Positions 23,289 through 34,283 of a stretch of 64,000 bases of DNA are shown one piece after another. Position numbers and translations under genes: made by a program. Position 1 is the stretch's first letter; every line of letters begins with the position of its first letter. The notes below the pieces were generated by a model, which saw nothing but the letters and a program-made list of their open reading frames with translations, was not told the DNA's origin and made no database searches. The stretch is from Benincasa hispida (Eukaryota; Streptophyta; Magnoliopsida; Cucurbitales; Cucurbitaceae): positions 25,661,894 through 25,725,893 of the forward strand of contig NC_052352.1 of NCBI RefSeq assembly GCF_009727055.1, written 5' to 3'.

Positions 23289-26200
23289 TGATGCATTGGA
23301 AAAGGAGGGAGGAAATAATATGCGTCTTATGCTATGCATTGATCTCCATGTGTCGATGGTCATGTAGAAAATATACAATATGTGTTTAAGCATGTATGTG
23401 ATGACCATGTATTCCTGCCTCAAGTTTTCTTACTTTCTCGCCAAGTATAACAAGAATGCAAGTTTCTCGGGATGATCTGAGGTCGAACACAGGGATTTGT
23501 AACTCAATAATGTTTGTGAAGTAATGCATTTGAGGCGGTGAATAAAAGTAAAAAGACAAATGTTAAAGGATTATGCACTACTCCTACTCCTAACTAAACA
23601 AATTGAGCAATGGAAGTTTAACAATGAGAATTGGTAGAGATGCAGTAATTGTCAACGTATAATAATATTCATTATGTTAGGTCGTCCGAGTAATCCCAGC
23701 TCGCCACATTAATGCACCGCACACCTCTTGGTGGCGAGCCGCATGTCTATAACTCTATAATGTATGGTTGCGTCGAGCATAAGATCGTGCCTATCTCTAG
23801 GAACAATGCTTACTTTGCTTTAGTGTGTTTCACTACTTACCCTCTCAGGTAGTTAGTTGCGACTAATCAGCTCATTGACAAGCGTTGTTACCGCCTCACA
23901 CCAAGCGAAGAAGATTACTCACTATACTCCCGCAACACACACCTCTCGATGGGTTGCTGATAATGAGCAAAAATGAACGTCATCATAGTACTAAGTTCTT
24001 AAACAATGCTGGCTTGTGTTGATAAAACATGTTAGATTGCGTCTAAAAAGCATCAAATTCATAATATTGCAGTCGTATGCGTTCATCGCATAGGAACAGT
24101 TGATTTTTGTATTTTTGTGCAGAAAATGCGTTGACGCAAGGCGAAAATTGCGATCATAGGAAATCATTGGTCAAGCACAACATTACCGCAAGGCTTTGCG
24201 GTGATTGTGCTCGCAAACATTTGCTCAAGAAGGATTGCTGCAACCTGGTCAGCGCAACTTGGTGGGCGCATCTGGGTGAAAGGTATAATTAATCACGATG
24301 GGACAGAAAGCTGATGACAGTCGAATCCGAATTAAGTTGACAGCCGCTAACGAACAAGTACATTCAGCTTTTCGGTGATAAATATTCGGCGCATCAGTCA
24401 TGAATTAAATTCGTCCCATCTGTGCAACCATGAGAGAGAAGCCGCCTTTCACACTGGAAGTTCTATAAATACCAAAGGCATCCTTCAGAAAATCGGTTCA
24501 CTATCTCGCGAGTTCACAAGTTTTATTCATAGTTTAGTCCTGTTCTTAGATTTTCTTTTACTTTAAGGCGAACGCTAGAGAAGGAGGTTGTGCCGACAGA
24601 TCGTTCTAGTAAGCTTGGGAAAGCGTCAGAAGCTTCAAGAACAGAGAGAGATTCGACGCCTACGGAAGCAGGAATATCTTTTGAACTGAATAGAGATTGA
24701 CAGTGTAAAAGCCTCAGTCAACAAGGAATTACTACCAGGCTTTCTACCCTTTATCTTCCATTGTTATTTTGTACTTAAACTCATTTATAAAAATGGAATT
24801 TCCTTCTCTATATCCGTTCACTCTCTGTTATTTACGCATGAGTATCTAAATCTGTTGAATGGGTTGAGAAGCATTTAGCTAGCACAACTGGGAATCTTCA
24901 TTCTATGCGATTATCTTGCATTATGTATGCTTCACTCGTCCATTAGAGATACTCGGGAGGGTAGTCTAAGAATAGGATCTAGGCTTGGGAAAGTCAGGTT
25001 AGAATCTAGGCTCGGGAGAGTCAGATTAGAAAGCATAATCAAGAGATAGAAGCTTAGGAATAAACACTATTTGCTATTAACACATCACATGCATCCTAGA
25101 GATAGGATATGATTATGTGCGGTCACCTTGCCTTTATGCATCTTGCATCATCGCATAGGACAAGAGTAGAGACTTAGGAATAAGCTCTATGGACACTTTT
25201 GCATTCAACACGTGCGTCCTAGACTTAGGAGCATTGCATTTGCATTGGAAAATGACTTGTTGTGCATGGTTGTAGCATGATCGCATAGTTTGACGCATTT
25301 CCAAGTAACGCTAGCCAAAGACTTTCTCAACCCATTCATCCGCATACTCAGTGCATCTATCACGCAATCCGACTTTTCTGAAATCCGCTTCATTTATTTA
25401 TTTTTCATCACCGCAAACAACCACCTCAACAACTATTGATTTACTTTGTTACCACAAAGTTATCCTAAAAATTACCATCGCAACCTATTTTCACAAGTCC
25501 CTAAGTTCGACCTTGGACTTACCAGGAAACTCAGTGGAGTTTACACTTGTATTCTGCTAAGGAAACTTGAGTGCTCAACACAATTTCACCATCGCATTTC
25601 ACCCACATTTTCACATCATAAAATAACGCATCAGTTGCTACATGCGTTCTATCTCTAGGCTACACGATTAAGTATGCGACTATCTTTGATAACTAAACGA
25701 TGATAAAGGAGAAGAAGATGAAGAAGATGAGGCTGAAGGAACTAATAGATGCATTGATTATAGAATGTATTAATGTCTTAAGCCAAAATGTAATACAATA
25801 CAGAGATAAGAGGAGAGGTGGAAGGCTAGAAGCAAGCAATCTCTTACTTTTCATTGGAAATGCGTCAAGGCTGCTGATGGTGCTATGGATGAATGGTGGA
25901 GAAGTCTCTCTCGAGCTCTATCTCCAGCGTAACTCTCGTCGTCACTCGAAAAGGGCTGTGGAGGTGGAAAATCCTCAAAGAGTGTCTGTTCATGCTCTCA
26001 TCTGTGATCACAAGGATCTGCCTTAAGGCAGAAGCTCGGATACCTTGAATTTGGGCTCTAAGGCTCTATTTATAGAGCAAAAACACCACCAGCATTAGTG
26101 GTCACTGCCACTTCTAATGCGGTAGGTGAAATGTCAACATCATCTTATCTTTTTTATACTCCTAAGGTATGCGTTCATGCTTGCTTCTCCTGAAGTATCA

Positions 26201-26539
26201 ACGCATTCCACCCACCTTGCGATTAACCTTCTTATCACGATTATTACTCTATAGCTGCAACATCCATACGATGAACTTGTCTTCTTAATGATTAACATAT
26301 GTGATCAACTTTGCGATGGTCTGGGATCAACGCATGCGAACGATTCCTGCGATAGCTACAAAAATATATATTTTGACGCCATATAACGCATGATATAGGG
26401 TTAACGAGGATTTTTAGTGCTGATCGACGCAAGCTCACTTTTCACATAAATTCTTAGTATTATCAACGCATATTCTGCTTGTTAGCCTTCATAATTCTAA
26501 GTAAAAGGCTACAATAGCTTGTATTTCTACCAGCTATCA
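23289..26539 (-). mobile_element. Solo LTR R1 in element G (TSD CGTAC), itself interrupted
   Basis: Perfect CGTAC duplication at 23284-23288 and 26540-26544 frames a TG...CA segment whose sequence recurs twice at 56806-60760. On the reverse strand it starts TGATAGCTGGTAGAAAT and ends CCAATGCATCA. The reverse-strand TATA region is at 26061-26080 (CTATAAATAGAGCC). Landmarks shared with the other copies include GAGGTCGAACACAGGG at 23,480-23,497 and CGATAGCTACAAAAATA near 26,350. Solo LTR J lies inside; without it R1 is about 1.57 kb. Short open stretches (25700-26026 among them) are LTR sequence, not genes. Confidence 0.85.
23958..25633 (+). mobile_element. Solo LTR J nested in R1 (TSD GTTGC)
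   Basis: GTTGC at 23953-23957 and 25634-25638 frames a 1,676 bp segment that begins TGATAATGAGC and ends AACGCATCA. Copies of R elsewhere read straight through this point (59,640-59,655), which confirms an insertion. A TATA box TATAAATA lies at 24464-24471. Near its 3' end it carries CAAGTCCCTAAGTTCGACC, related to the reverse complement of the GAGGTCGAACACAGGG block of R, so J and R are relatives inserted in opposite orientation. Confidence 0.8.
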
Positions 26540-26679
26540 CGTACGCATTCAACTGAGAGAGAATCAAAGTATCAAGTACTAGAGATCGAATCACATCACA
26601 TCAAATCAACATCAACATCAACTCAAGTTCAACTCCACAAAAAAAGTTCCTTTAGAAGCCTTGCGTAAATACTAATCAT

Positions 26680-27020
26680 TCAAAAAGATCATCAAGCCCA
26701 AAGGCCGATCATCCAAGAAAATCAACAAGCCAAAAGGTGGATCATCCAAAAAGATCATCAAGCCCAAAGGTCGATCATCCAAAAAGATCAACAAACCCAA
26801 AGGCCGATCATCCAAGAAGATCAACAAGCACAAACGTCAATCATCCAACAAGATCAACAAACCAAAAGGCTGATCATCCAAGAAGATCATCAAACCCAAA
26901 GGTCGATCATCCAAGAAGATCAACAAGCCCAAAGGTCGATCATCCAAGAAGATCATCAAGCCCAAAGGCCGATCATCCAAAAAAATCAACGAGCCCAAAG
27001 GCCAGCCATCCAAGAAGGTA
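26680..27020. repeat. 33-bp minisatellite in 5' LTR of element G
   Basis: About ten units related to GATCATCCAAGAAGATCA plus TCAAGCCCAAAGGTC. Because the period is a multiple of three it stays open in one frame (94 codons of an 11-residue DHPRRSTSPKV-like repeat at 26737-27021), but it is LTR DNA. A second array of the same unit is in the 3' LTR remnant (33,860-34,130). Confidence 0.95.
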
Positions 27021-27160
27021 AACCAACTTACAGATTAAAGTTTATTTTAAACACATCAAAGAATTATATATTAGATATTGTACTTGCTATACTGAAATCG
27101 ATTCAAATACAAAAGTTTAAATTCCACGAAGCATGTTTCTCTAGAAACCTCGTGCGAACA

Positions 27161-27180
27161 AATTGGCATAGCCAGTGGGA
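27161..27180 (+). other. Candidate primer-binding site of element G
   Basis: AATTGGCATAGCCAGTGGGA directly after the LTR end. It keeps the frame ATTGGC....GTGGGA of plant gypsy sites that pair with tRNA-Asp or a similar tRNA (ATTGGCGCCGTCTGTGGGA), with several substitutions. Confidence 0.55.
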
Positions 27181-27230
27181 CCTCTCTACCTCTCATCTCT
27201 TTCTCATCATCCAAGTTAACAAGTCGACAA

Positions 27231-28390
27231 ATGGCACCAAAGAAAGCTAAATCTAAAGAAATTGTCACGAGAGACGCTTACACGGGACTTGTCACCCGCA
27301 ACTATTCAAAAGAGATCATGCATGAACAAGAACAAGGTTTTGTCCTTACAAAGAAAGACTGGGAATAACTGATGGAATCTCTTAAAGGCAAGATCTTCAT
27401 CAGAGAAAATTCTTGTTTAACAACTCTACTCCTGCTTCAGATCGATTACAGAAAAGATCACACTTTCATATAATGTCTATCATGATGGTTGATGTACCAG
27501 CTAAGTCAGCCATGACAGAGATGGAGAGGAAGATAAATTTCCTAATGAAAGCTGTAGAAGAGCGAGATCATGAAATCATTGTCTTAAAATAACAAATGCA
27601 GGCTCGTGAAGTTGCTGAGTCGAGTCAAACTCTTGCTGTTAAAGCCAATAACAAAAGGAAGACCGTGTTGCATGAAAACCAATCACAACAATCAACTTCT
27701 GTTGCCTTCTTATCGGTCCAACAATTGTAGGATATGATCACCAACTTCATCATAGCTCAATATAGAGGCCCATATCATACTTATTTTATGTACTTTAAGT
27801 CATACACTAAGAGAATCGACAACCTGAGAATGCTTGTTGGGGACCAACCTCCAAAGATCAAGCAGTTTAATAGAAAGGGCAATCCGAAACAATATATTGC
27901 TCACTTCATCAAAACCTGTGAAAATGCAGAAACCAGAGGAAACGTGCTAGTCAAACAGTTCCTTTGTAACTTGAAAGGAAATTCTTTCTATTGGTATACT
28001 GATCTAGAGCCAGAAGCGATTGACAATTGAAAACAATTGGAAAAAGACTTCCTCAACTGCTTTTATATCGCTAGGTGTATCGTTAGCATGATGGAGTTGA
28101 CAAGCACCAAGCAATGAAAGGGAGAGTCGGTCATGGACTACATCAACTGATGAAGAGCTCTAAGTCTAGATTGCAAAGATAGGCTCACATAGTTGTCCAC
28201 AGTGGAGATGTGCATCCAAGACATGCATTAGAAGCTTCTCTACATCCTACAAGGGATAAAATCTCATACGTTTGAGGAGCTGGCAGCACACACTCATGAC
28301 ATGGAGCTAAGCATCGCCAATGGGGGAACTAAAGATTTTCTAATCTCTGAAGGGAGAAAACACAAGAATGAAACCAAGGGCACTGAAGAG
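27231..28390 (+). pseudogene. Gypsy gag N-terminal part of element G
   Basis: Starts at an ATG at 27231 (MAPKKAKSKEIVTRDAYTG) about 50 bases after the primer-binding site. After a stop and shifts come a coiled-coil-like segment (MERKINFLMKAVEERDHEII), then the gag core: KIKQFNRKGNPKQYIAHFIK, LVKQFLCNLKGNSFYWYTDL, DFLNCFYIAR, MCIQDMH and LQGIKSHTFEELAAHTHDME near 28,200-28,310. This is the Retrotrans_gag fold order of Tat/Ogre-like gypsy elements. Stops at 27367, 27590, 27729, 28028 and others show decay. Interrupted at 28390 by solo LTR H; continues at 30413. Confidence 0.8.
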
Positions 28391-30412
28391 TGTTGGGTTG
28401 TATGTCTTAAAACTCACAGTTTGTAAAGTTAAATATATTATATTATCAAAGATGTTATTCGACATTACTTCAATAAAGTTGTTATTGAAATCTATAAATT
28501 GCACTTATAAAGTTTAAATTCAATAAACTAAGATCCATGACTATTAAATGAATACTTGAACTTTATGTGGAGACATAAAAGTGGATCATGTTTTATTAAG
28601 TAGTCAAAATGATCTATAGTATACGAATAAGATTGGGTGCCTTATTCTGGTAACACTATTGGATGTTGCTCACTCTGTAGTTGTTACAATTTATTGTAAA
28701 GTGCTACAAACGAAGTGATCCTGGTTCGATACATGAGGAGTGGAGGAATCCTATGCAATGAGTTTGTATAAGATCAGACCAAGAAATAAGTCACTTTTAC
28801 TTTATAACATTATTTACTGTTTAAAGACTGACATTTCGCCTAGATGACCTAGGTAATTCGACCTTAATCCTGAGCTAAATATGAACTCCTATTTATTTGG
28901 GATTATCTTTAGATTTGCATAGGTGAGGGTTGGCTCAATAGTGCCAGTTTAATAAGACTCCCATTTTGGGGGTAAGACCAGGTAGATAGCTGGGGACATA
29001 GGGTGCAATAAGGAATTCACACCTACCCGATTTAGGGATAGGAGAAAGGTTGTTCTCTTAAGTACTGAATCTAGGTCTTGAACAAGTGACCCCACCCTCT
29101 CATTGGCCCGAGAGGGATCCAATTTAGTGGTTAAATCACAAATCAATTGTTCATTAGAGGATCAGTGGAACATATGGAGCAAGATGTAATATCGGGGGTA
29201 AAACAACATATTGACTTAGCCGTTATTACGAACAACCTGTGAATGATCGACTTACTGATTATGGTTAAATCAAATGGACACAAATATATCTACAGTGAGA
29301 AGAGTGCAACTATCGAGCTACGATGGTGTGACTTAATAGTTAACGAATACTGACTAATTTGGTCTAAAAAGTTTTAGCTAATTAATCTTAAATCGTTGGA
29401 GCTCATGATCTGTAGGTCTATAAGGTCCATCTACTAGCTCGTAAAACATGAACACCTTGAATTATGAGTTGAGTGAATTTGGAATAATATCAATTTGAAT
29501 ACTTCAAATTGAATTTCAAATTAAAATTAGGGTTTGAATTTGAATAAATTCAAATTCAAATTAGGGTTTGTACAATTATATTCGATATAATTAATCAATG
29601 TTTAATTTATCGAAATTAAACGAAATTGGAGAGTTTATAATATTTAAATATTGATTTAAATTTTAATTACATGAAGAAGATTCATGTTTAAAATTAGGTG
29701 TGTGATCAATTTAATATTTTAATATTAAATTGTTATTTAATTAATTAAATATGTTTAATTAATTAAAAATAAAATTAATTTTTCAATTTTAATTCAATTT
29801 GAGAAATTGAATTTTGATGTTTAAAATTTAATTGATTATGAATTAATTAAATCAAATTTTAGTAAATTTTTTAATTAATTAAAATTTGAATTTAAATATA
29901 CAAAATTGGAAATTAGATTTGAGTGGGATCTTCCCATTTTTTCACAAAATTGAGGTGTTACCCTCATATACACACACAAATCCCATTTCCATACATGCAA
30001 TTAAGGTGGCCTTAAGTTGTCTCCTTCAGTGCCTGCATGAAAAGAGTGGACAAAAACACTTCAATTCGGATGAGGAACGAGAGGCTTACTATTGGAAATA
30101 GGTTTTCTATAGAAAGCTTGTTCATCATCCAAAAAACTCATTTTTCCCTTCACACATTCACTCCAATATGAGTTTCACCACTCAAATTCAAGACTGAGAA
30201 TAGTAGAGAAGATCTCTTGGTAGTTCACTGTTGAATTGGAGCTGAAATCACGTGAAAAGCAACTTATAATTGGGAGAATTTATCAAATGTATGTAGTTTA
30301 GAAACCCTTTTCTAAAGTTTCTATTTAAGCATGCTTTTAGAACTCAAACTATATGTAATTAGAGTACTTTTTTATTATGTTTGCTTCTGTTGCATGCTAG
30401 TAGATCCTAACA
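28391..30412 (+). mobile_element. Copia-type solo LTR H inside gag of element G
   Basis: Starts TGTTGGGTTGTATGTC and ends AGATCCTAACA, 2,022 bp. Flanks AAGAG (28386-28390) and AAAAG (30413-30417) agree in four of five bases, a probable aged duplication, and gag reading resumes on the other side. It is the same family as the LTR starting at 62507 (TGTTGGGTTTTATGTC; both share TGATCTATAGTATA.GAATAAG and CTCTCATTGGCC.GAGAGGGA). The 29,500-29,900 part is almost pure A/T with TTAATTAA words. No interior is present. Confidence 0.82.
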
Positions 30413-31757
30413 AAAAGATCGTGGGTAGTGCCATTAAAGAATCTATGGTCATTCATACAACCCCAATGAAATTTTCCTCTAAAGGAAAACGAACAAAATT
30501 TGAAAGAAAACACGATGAGGACGAAAAGCGTCGCCCAACTCTTAAAGAAAGATAGAAGAAGTTTATCATTCCATGATTTTGATGTTGCGGACATGCTGGA
30601 GCAACTGCTGAAGAAGAAACTTATTCAGCTACCTGAATGCAAGCGACTGGAACAAGCAGGAAAAGTAGATGATCCTAACTGCTGCAAGTATCATCGGGTC
30701 GTTAACTACCCAATGGAAAAGTGCTTCATATTGAAGGAGCTAATTTTGAAGTTGGCTCGTGAAAATAAAATTGACCTAGATTTGGATGATGTAGCTCAAA
30801 CAAATCATGCCACAATAGTGACGACTTCAAGTGTTCCAACGCCGTCTGTGTCTTATGATCAAAGAGAAAGCATGATTCGGTTTGGAACCATCGAGCCCAT
30901 AGTTATTCGGTTCCTACAATATATTCAAACAACAGACTCCCAGAAGAAAGATGAGCATGTTGAAGATAACGACAAAGGATGGATCATTGTAACTCGTCGA
31001 AAGAGAAAACAGCTAAATTCCACTCAAAAAGAGTTGTGCTCCTATCAAAGCTATAGAAGAAGGAACAAGAATCATTTTTTTTAAAAAAAAAAAAAAAGCA
31101 AAAAAATGGGATGGAAGCCTAAACATGCTAAAGAAAAAGACAAGGACTTCCCTAAACTTAGACGACTTGTAACTTTGGCAGAATTTCTCCTAAGAAGCTT
31201 CCTCAATAATCATCCAGATGAAGTATCAGAAGTTATTACATGTCACGCTCTCAGCATAGTGGAAGTCGACAACAATCACATAACTACTGAAAAAGTCGAT
31301 GATTCAAAAGAAATTGAGCAAAGAATTTCTGTCTTCGATCATCTCAAGCTATCAACTACTCGATCTTCAGTCTTCCAAAGATTGAGTATGGCCATAATAG
31401 AAGAAGAAAACCAATGTCCACCGCCTACTGCAACTCACTCGAATTTCAGCTTTCAAGAGGCTAAATATCTTCACATCAAAGAAAGTTTGACCTTCAATAT
31501 CTGTTTTTTATTGTCTTAAGATGAAAATCGATCAACATAAAAGAAATATGAAAACCTTGAAGGTAAGACCATTTCATGAAGAAAACAACGATGAAAAGAT
31601 TCACAATCGTGTCCCTTCACATATGAAGAGGAAATTGTATGTTGATACAAATACAGAAGGTTCCTTGATAGTGAAGCCAAAACTCATCATATTGACGAAT
31701 CCTACAAATGAAGAGGATGATCAAAGCCATGATGAAATAAGAGCTTCTGAAGTTTAA
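30413..31757 (+). pseudogene. Gypsy gag C-terminal part and downstream ORF of element G
   Basis: Three open stretches: 30500-31084, 31106-31519 and 31521-31757. The first carries DVADMLEQLLKKKLIQLPEC, KVDDPNCCKYHRVVNYPMEK and CFILKELILKLARENKIDLD; the CxYHxxxxHPxxxC pattern of related gags is partly kept (CCKYH, C at ...EKCF). The second carries EVITCHALSIVEVDNN and SVFDHLKLSTTRSSVFQRLS, the third VPSHMKRKLYVDTNTEGSL. From memory this order is that of gag-type proteins annotated in cucurbit genomes. No protease D(S/T)G motif or RT follows. The three frames are separated by a poly-A run at 31,080-31,100 and a stop at 31519. Confidence 0.75.
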
Positions 31758-31844
31758 ATGTTGAAGCTCCTTATCACAAGATCCTAAACTTCATGTTGTT
31801 CCTGGCCCGGATGAGCTTAGAAGATGAACGACCCTAAAAAAAAC

Positions 31845-32115
31845 AAACTTAGTATGAAGTACGTTATGACTTGATCTCTGTCATTATAAACGGTACGTAG
31901 ACAACTTAAAGAAATTTAAATTCAGTCACATGAAAAAAAATTATGTTGAACTACATCTTGACTTGATCCCTATTATTGTAAAGAGTACGTAGGCAATTTG
32001 AAGAAAACTTCAAGTTCAGTTCAGTAACAATAAACAACACTTGAACTACGTCATGATTTGATCTATTTCTTTAAGAGTACATAGGCAACTTAAAGAAATT
32101 TAAGTTTAGTCTATA
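31845..32115. repeat. ~85-90 bp triplicate with TACGTAGGCAA motif
   Basis: Three imperfect copies of a block containing GAACTACGTCATGACTTGAT, then 15-20 bases, then GAGTACGTAGGCAACTTAAA. The CGTAGGCA word is a recurrent feature of non-coding parts of plant Tat-type gypsy elements. Follows the last gag frame of element G. Confidence 0.85.
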
Positions 32116-32249
32116 AAGAAAGAGGTACCACATCTACCTAAGTGTGACACTACAAGATTGATGTTTTTCATTTCCATTATAGAATGACACTCCAAATTGA
32201 AGATGCACATCCATATTGGGGGCAACACAACAAATTAAAGATGTTCATC

Positions 32250-33560
32250 CCTCGTGAGGAGGCAATACAATAGATTAGAGACACACACTTGGAATAACAT
32301 TTCGCTTCCCCTTCGAAGTCAAATTTGGAGGCTTCGTCAATGCTTCTCCATCTTCAAGCTCAGAGGTTTCATCGATGCCCCTCCATATTCAAGTTTAGAG
32401 GATTCGTCGATTTCCCTTCATTTTCAAGTTCAGAGGCTCCATCAATGCTTTTCCATCTTCAAGTTTAGAGGCTTCGTTGATGCTCCTCCATATTCAAGTT
32501 CAGAGGTTTCATCAATGTTTCATCTTCATGCTCAAGTTTGGAGGCTTTGCAAAGTCATATTCATGCTTAAAGTCACAAAGTCAAGCTTAGTGCGGAAGAT
32601 TCCTCGGTGTTTCGTCAAACTCAAATGCGGAGGACTTGCTGATGCTTCATCAAACTCAAATGCGGAGGACTTGTTGATGCTTCATCAAACTGAAGTATGG
32701 AAGATTCATCAATACTTCAAGCTCAAGTGTAGAGGATTCGTCGATGCTTCATCAAGCTTAGATGTCGAAGATTCATTGATGCTTCGTCAAACTCAAATGC
32801 AGAGGATTCGTTGATTTTTCGTCAAATTCAACTTTAGAGGATTCGTTGATACTTTGTCAAGCTCAAGTGCGAAGGTTCGTCGATGCTTCTCAATCTTCAA
32901 TTTTAAAGGCTCCATCGATGTTCCTCCATTTTCAAGTTTAGAGGTTTTGTCGATGCTCCTCCATCTTCAAGTTTAGAGGTTTCGTTGATGCTCCTCCATC
33001 TATGCTATTCCATCTTCAAGTTTGGAGGCTTCACCATTTCCTCTTCAAAGTCAGGTTTGGTTGTTTCCTTCCTTCTCCAAAATGATGATGCAACTTTACT
33101 TCCTCCCTAAAAATGTTGATGCGACTTTGGTCCTTCTCCAAATGGTACAGCTTCACCCCCTCTCCAAAATATTGGTACACTTCACTCCCTTCCAAAATGT
33201 TGGTGCAACTTCGCTTCCTCTAAAAAAATGTTGGTATGGCTCCACCTCATACACGAGAACAACTCTAGTCTGCCTGGCATCGTCTTATATGTGAGATCGA
33301 CTCCGGTCTAACTTGATGGCATATTTGCCTTATCTTCAAAGTATGATCAAGAAGTAACATAATAAGGTAGTTCTTTCCAAGGTCATCCTTATGTTGATCA
33401 AATGAGGGGTTGTTAGACCTTTCCGGGGTCATCCCTATTTTAGACCTTTCCTGGATCATCCCTATGTCGACCAAATGGGGTTGTTAGACCTTTCCGAGGT
33501 CATCCCCATGTTGATCAAGAAGCGATGGCAATAGATTTATTTAGATATTTTCTGGGTCAT
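32250..33560. repeat. Compound tandem-repeat field in element G
   Basis: Three successive arrays. 32,310-33,030: 36-45 bp units built on TTCAAGTTTAGAGGCTTCGT and CGATGCTCCTCCATC. 33,075-33,230: AAAATGTTGGTGCAACTT units. 33,410-33,560: TAGACCTTTCCGGGGTCATC and CCTATGTTGATCAA units. Open stretches at 32254-32814 and 33022-33294 result from repeat periodicity, not from genes. Confidence 0.85.
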
Positions 33561-33680
33561 CCCTATGTGTGTCAAGGAGGCGATCACGTATCGGGACATT
33601 GCTGCAAACAAAGAAAATAATAATAATAATATACAGAAATGCTACCCCTTGAGTGCGAGTTGCGAATAGCTTTAATTCAT

Positions 33681-34278
33681 AAAAAAAATGGGGGCAAGTT
33701 AATAAAGGGAAAAAAAGGAGTTTGTAATTCCAAGCGATTAAAAAAAGGAGGAAATTTGAAAGTATATACATATAAAGAAAAGAAAAAAAATGAAGTTGAA
33801 ACTAGAAATACACTCAAGTTTAACTCCACGAAACAAGTTTCTCTGGGAGTCTCGTGCGAACACTAATCCTCATCATCAAGCCCAAAGGTCGATTATGCGA
33901 GAAGATCATCAAGCCCAAAGGTTGATCATCCAAGAAGATCATTAAATCCAAAAGTCTATCATCCAAGAAGATCATCAAGCTGAAAGGCCGATCATCCAAG
34001 AAGATCGACAAGCCCAAAGACCGATCATCCAAGAAGATCAACAAGCCTAAAGGTCGATCATCTAAGAAGATCATCAAGCCCAAAGGTCGATCATCGAAGA
34101 AGATCAACAAGCTCAAAGGTCGGTCATCTAAGAAGATAAACCAACTTAAAGATTAAAGTTTATTTTAAATGCGTCAAAGAATTACATATTAGATATTGTA
34201 CTTACTATACTGAAATCAATACAAATACAAAAGTTGAAATTCCACGAAACATGTTTCTCCAGAAACCTCGTGCGAATA
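33681..34278 (+). mobile_element. Polypurine tract and truncated 3' LTR of element G
   Basis: AAAAAAAATGGGGGCAAG at 33681-33698 looks like the polypurine tract. Clear identity with the 5' LTR starts only near 33,812 (CTCAAGTTTAACTCCACG) and runs through a 33-bp minisatellite (33,860-34,130, about eight units) to the end CCTCGTGCGAATA at 34278; the last base pair is TA instead of CA. The first ~600 bp of the LTR, including the TGTTGAAGG start and TATA region, are missing. ATGAT follows directly. Confidence 0.7.
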
Positions 34279-34283
34279 ATGAT

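Larger units (their letters stand above)
22683..27160 (+). mobile_element. 5' LTR of element G, interrupted by solo LTR R1
   Basis: Starts TGTTGAAGGAGAAATGTTGG and ends CCTCGTGCGAACA, followed by a primer-binding site. Two parts, 22683-23288 and 26545-27160, are separated by R1; without it the LTR is about 1.22 kb. The first part has repeated ..CCAACTAATTGGGCCCAAGA.. words and a TATA-like ATAAATAGGG at 23081-23090; the second has a 33-bp minisatellite at 26680-27020. The end segment (27,030-27,160) matches the end of the 3' remnant at 34,130-34,278. Confidence 0.8.
22678..34283 (+). mobile_element. Gypsy-type element G (gag only), complete insertion with TSD ATGAT
   Basis: Bounded by ATGAT at 22678-22682 and 34279-34283. 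Between them are a 5' LTR (22683-27160, interrupted by solo LTR R1), a primer-binding site, a decayed gag in two pieces (27231-28390 and 30413-31757, split by solo LTR H), about 1.9 kb of tandem-repeat sequence and a 3' LTR remnant ending at 34278. Subtracting nested insertions and their duplications leaves about 6.3 kb. No protease, RT, RNase H or integrase could be found, so it is a non-autonomous gag-bearing element (TR-GAG-like) or a large deletion derivative. Confidence 0.8.

Noticed and set aside
25700..26026. 108-codon frame, with similar frames at 58146-58445 and 59840-60040
   Set aside because: They lie at the same place in three copies of one LTR, differ in frame and length, and have no domain.
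26737..27021. 94-codon frame coding a DHPRRSTSPK-type repeat peptide
   Set aside because: It is the 33-bp minisatellite in the LTR of element G; the 3' LTR copy has the same array in a different coding context.
32254..32814. 186-codon frame
   Set aside because: Open only because of the repeat units; the peptide is a shifting repeat with no gag or pol motif.
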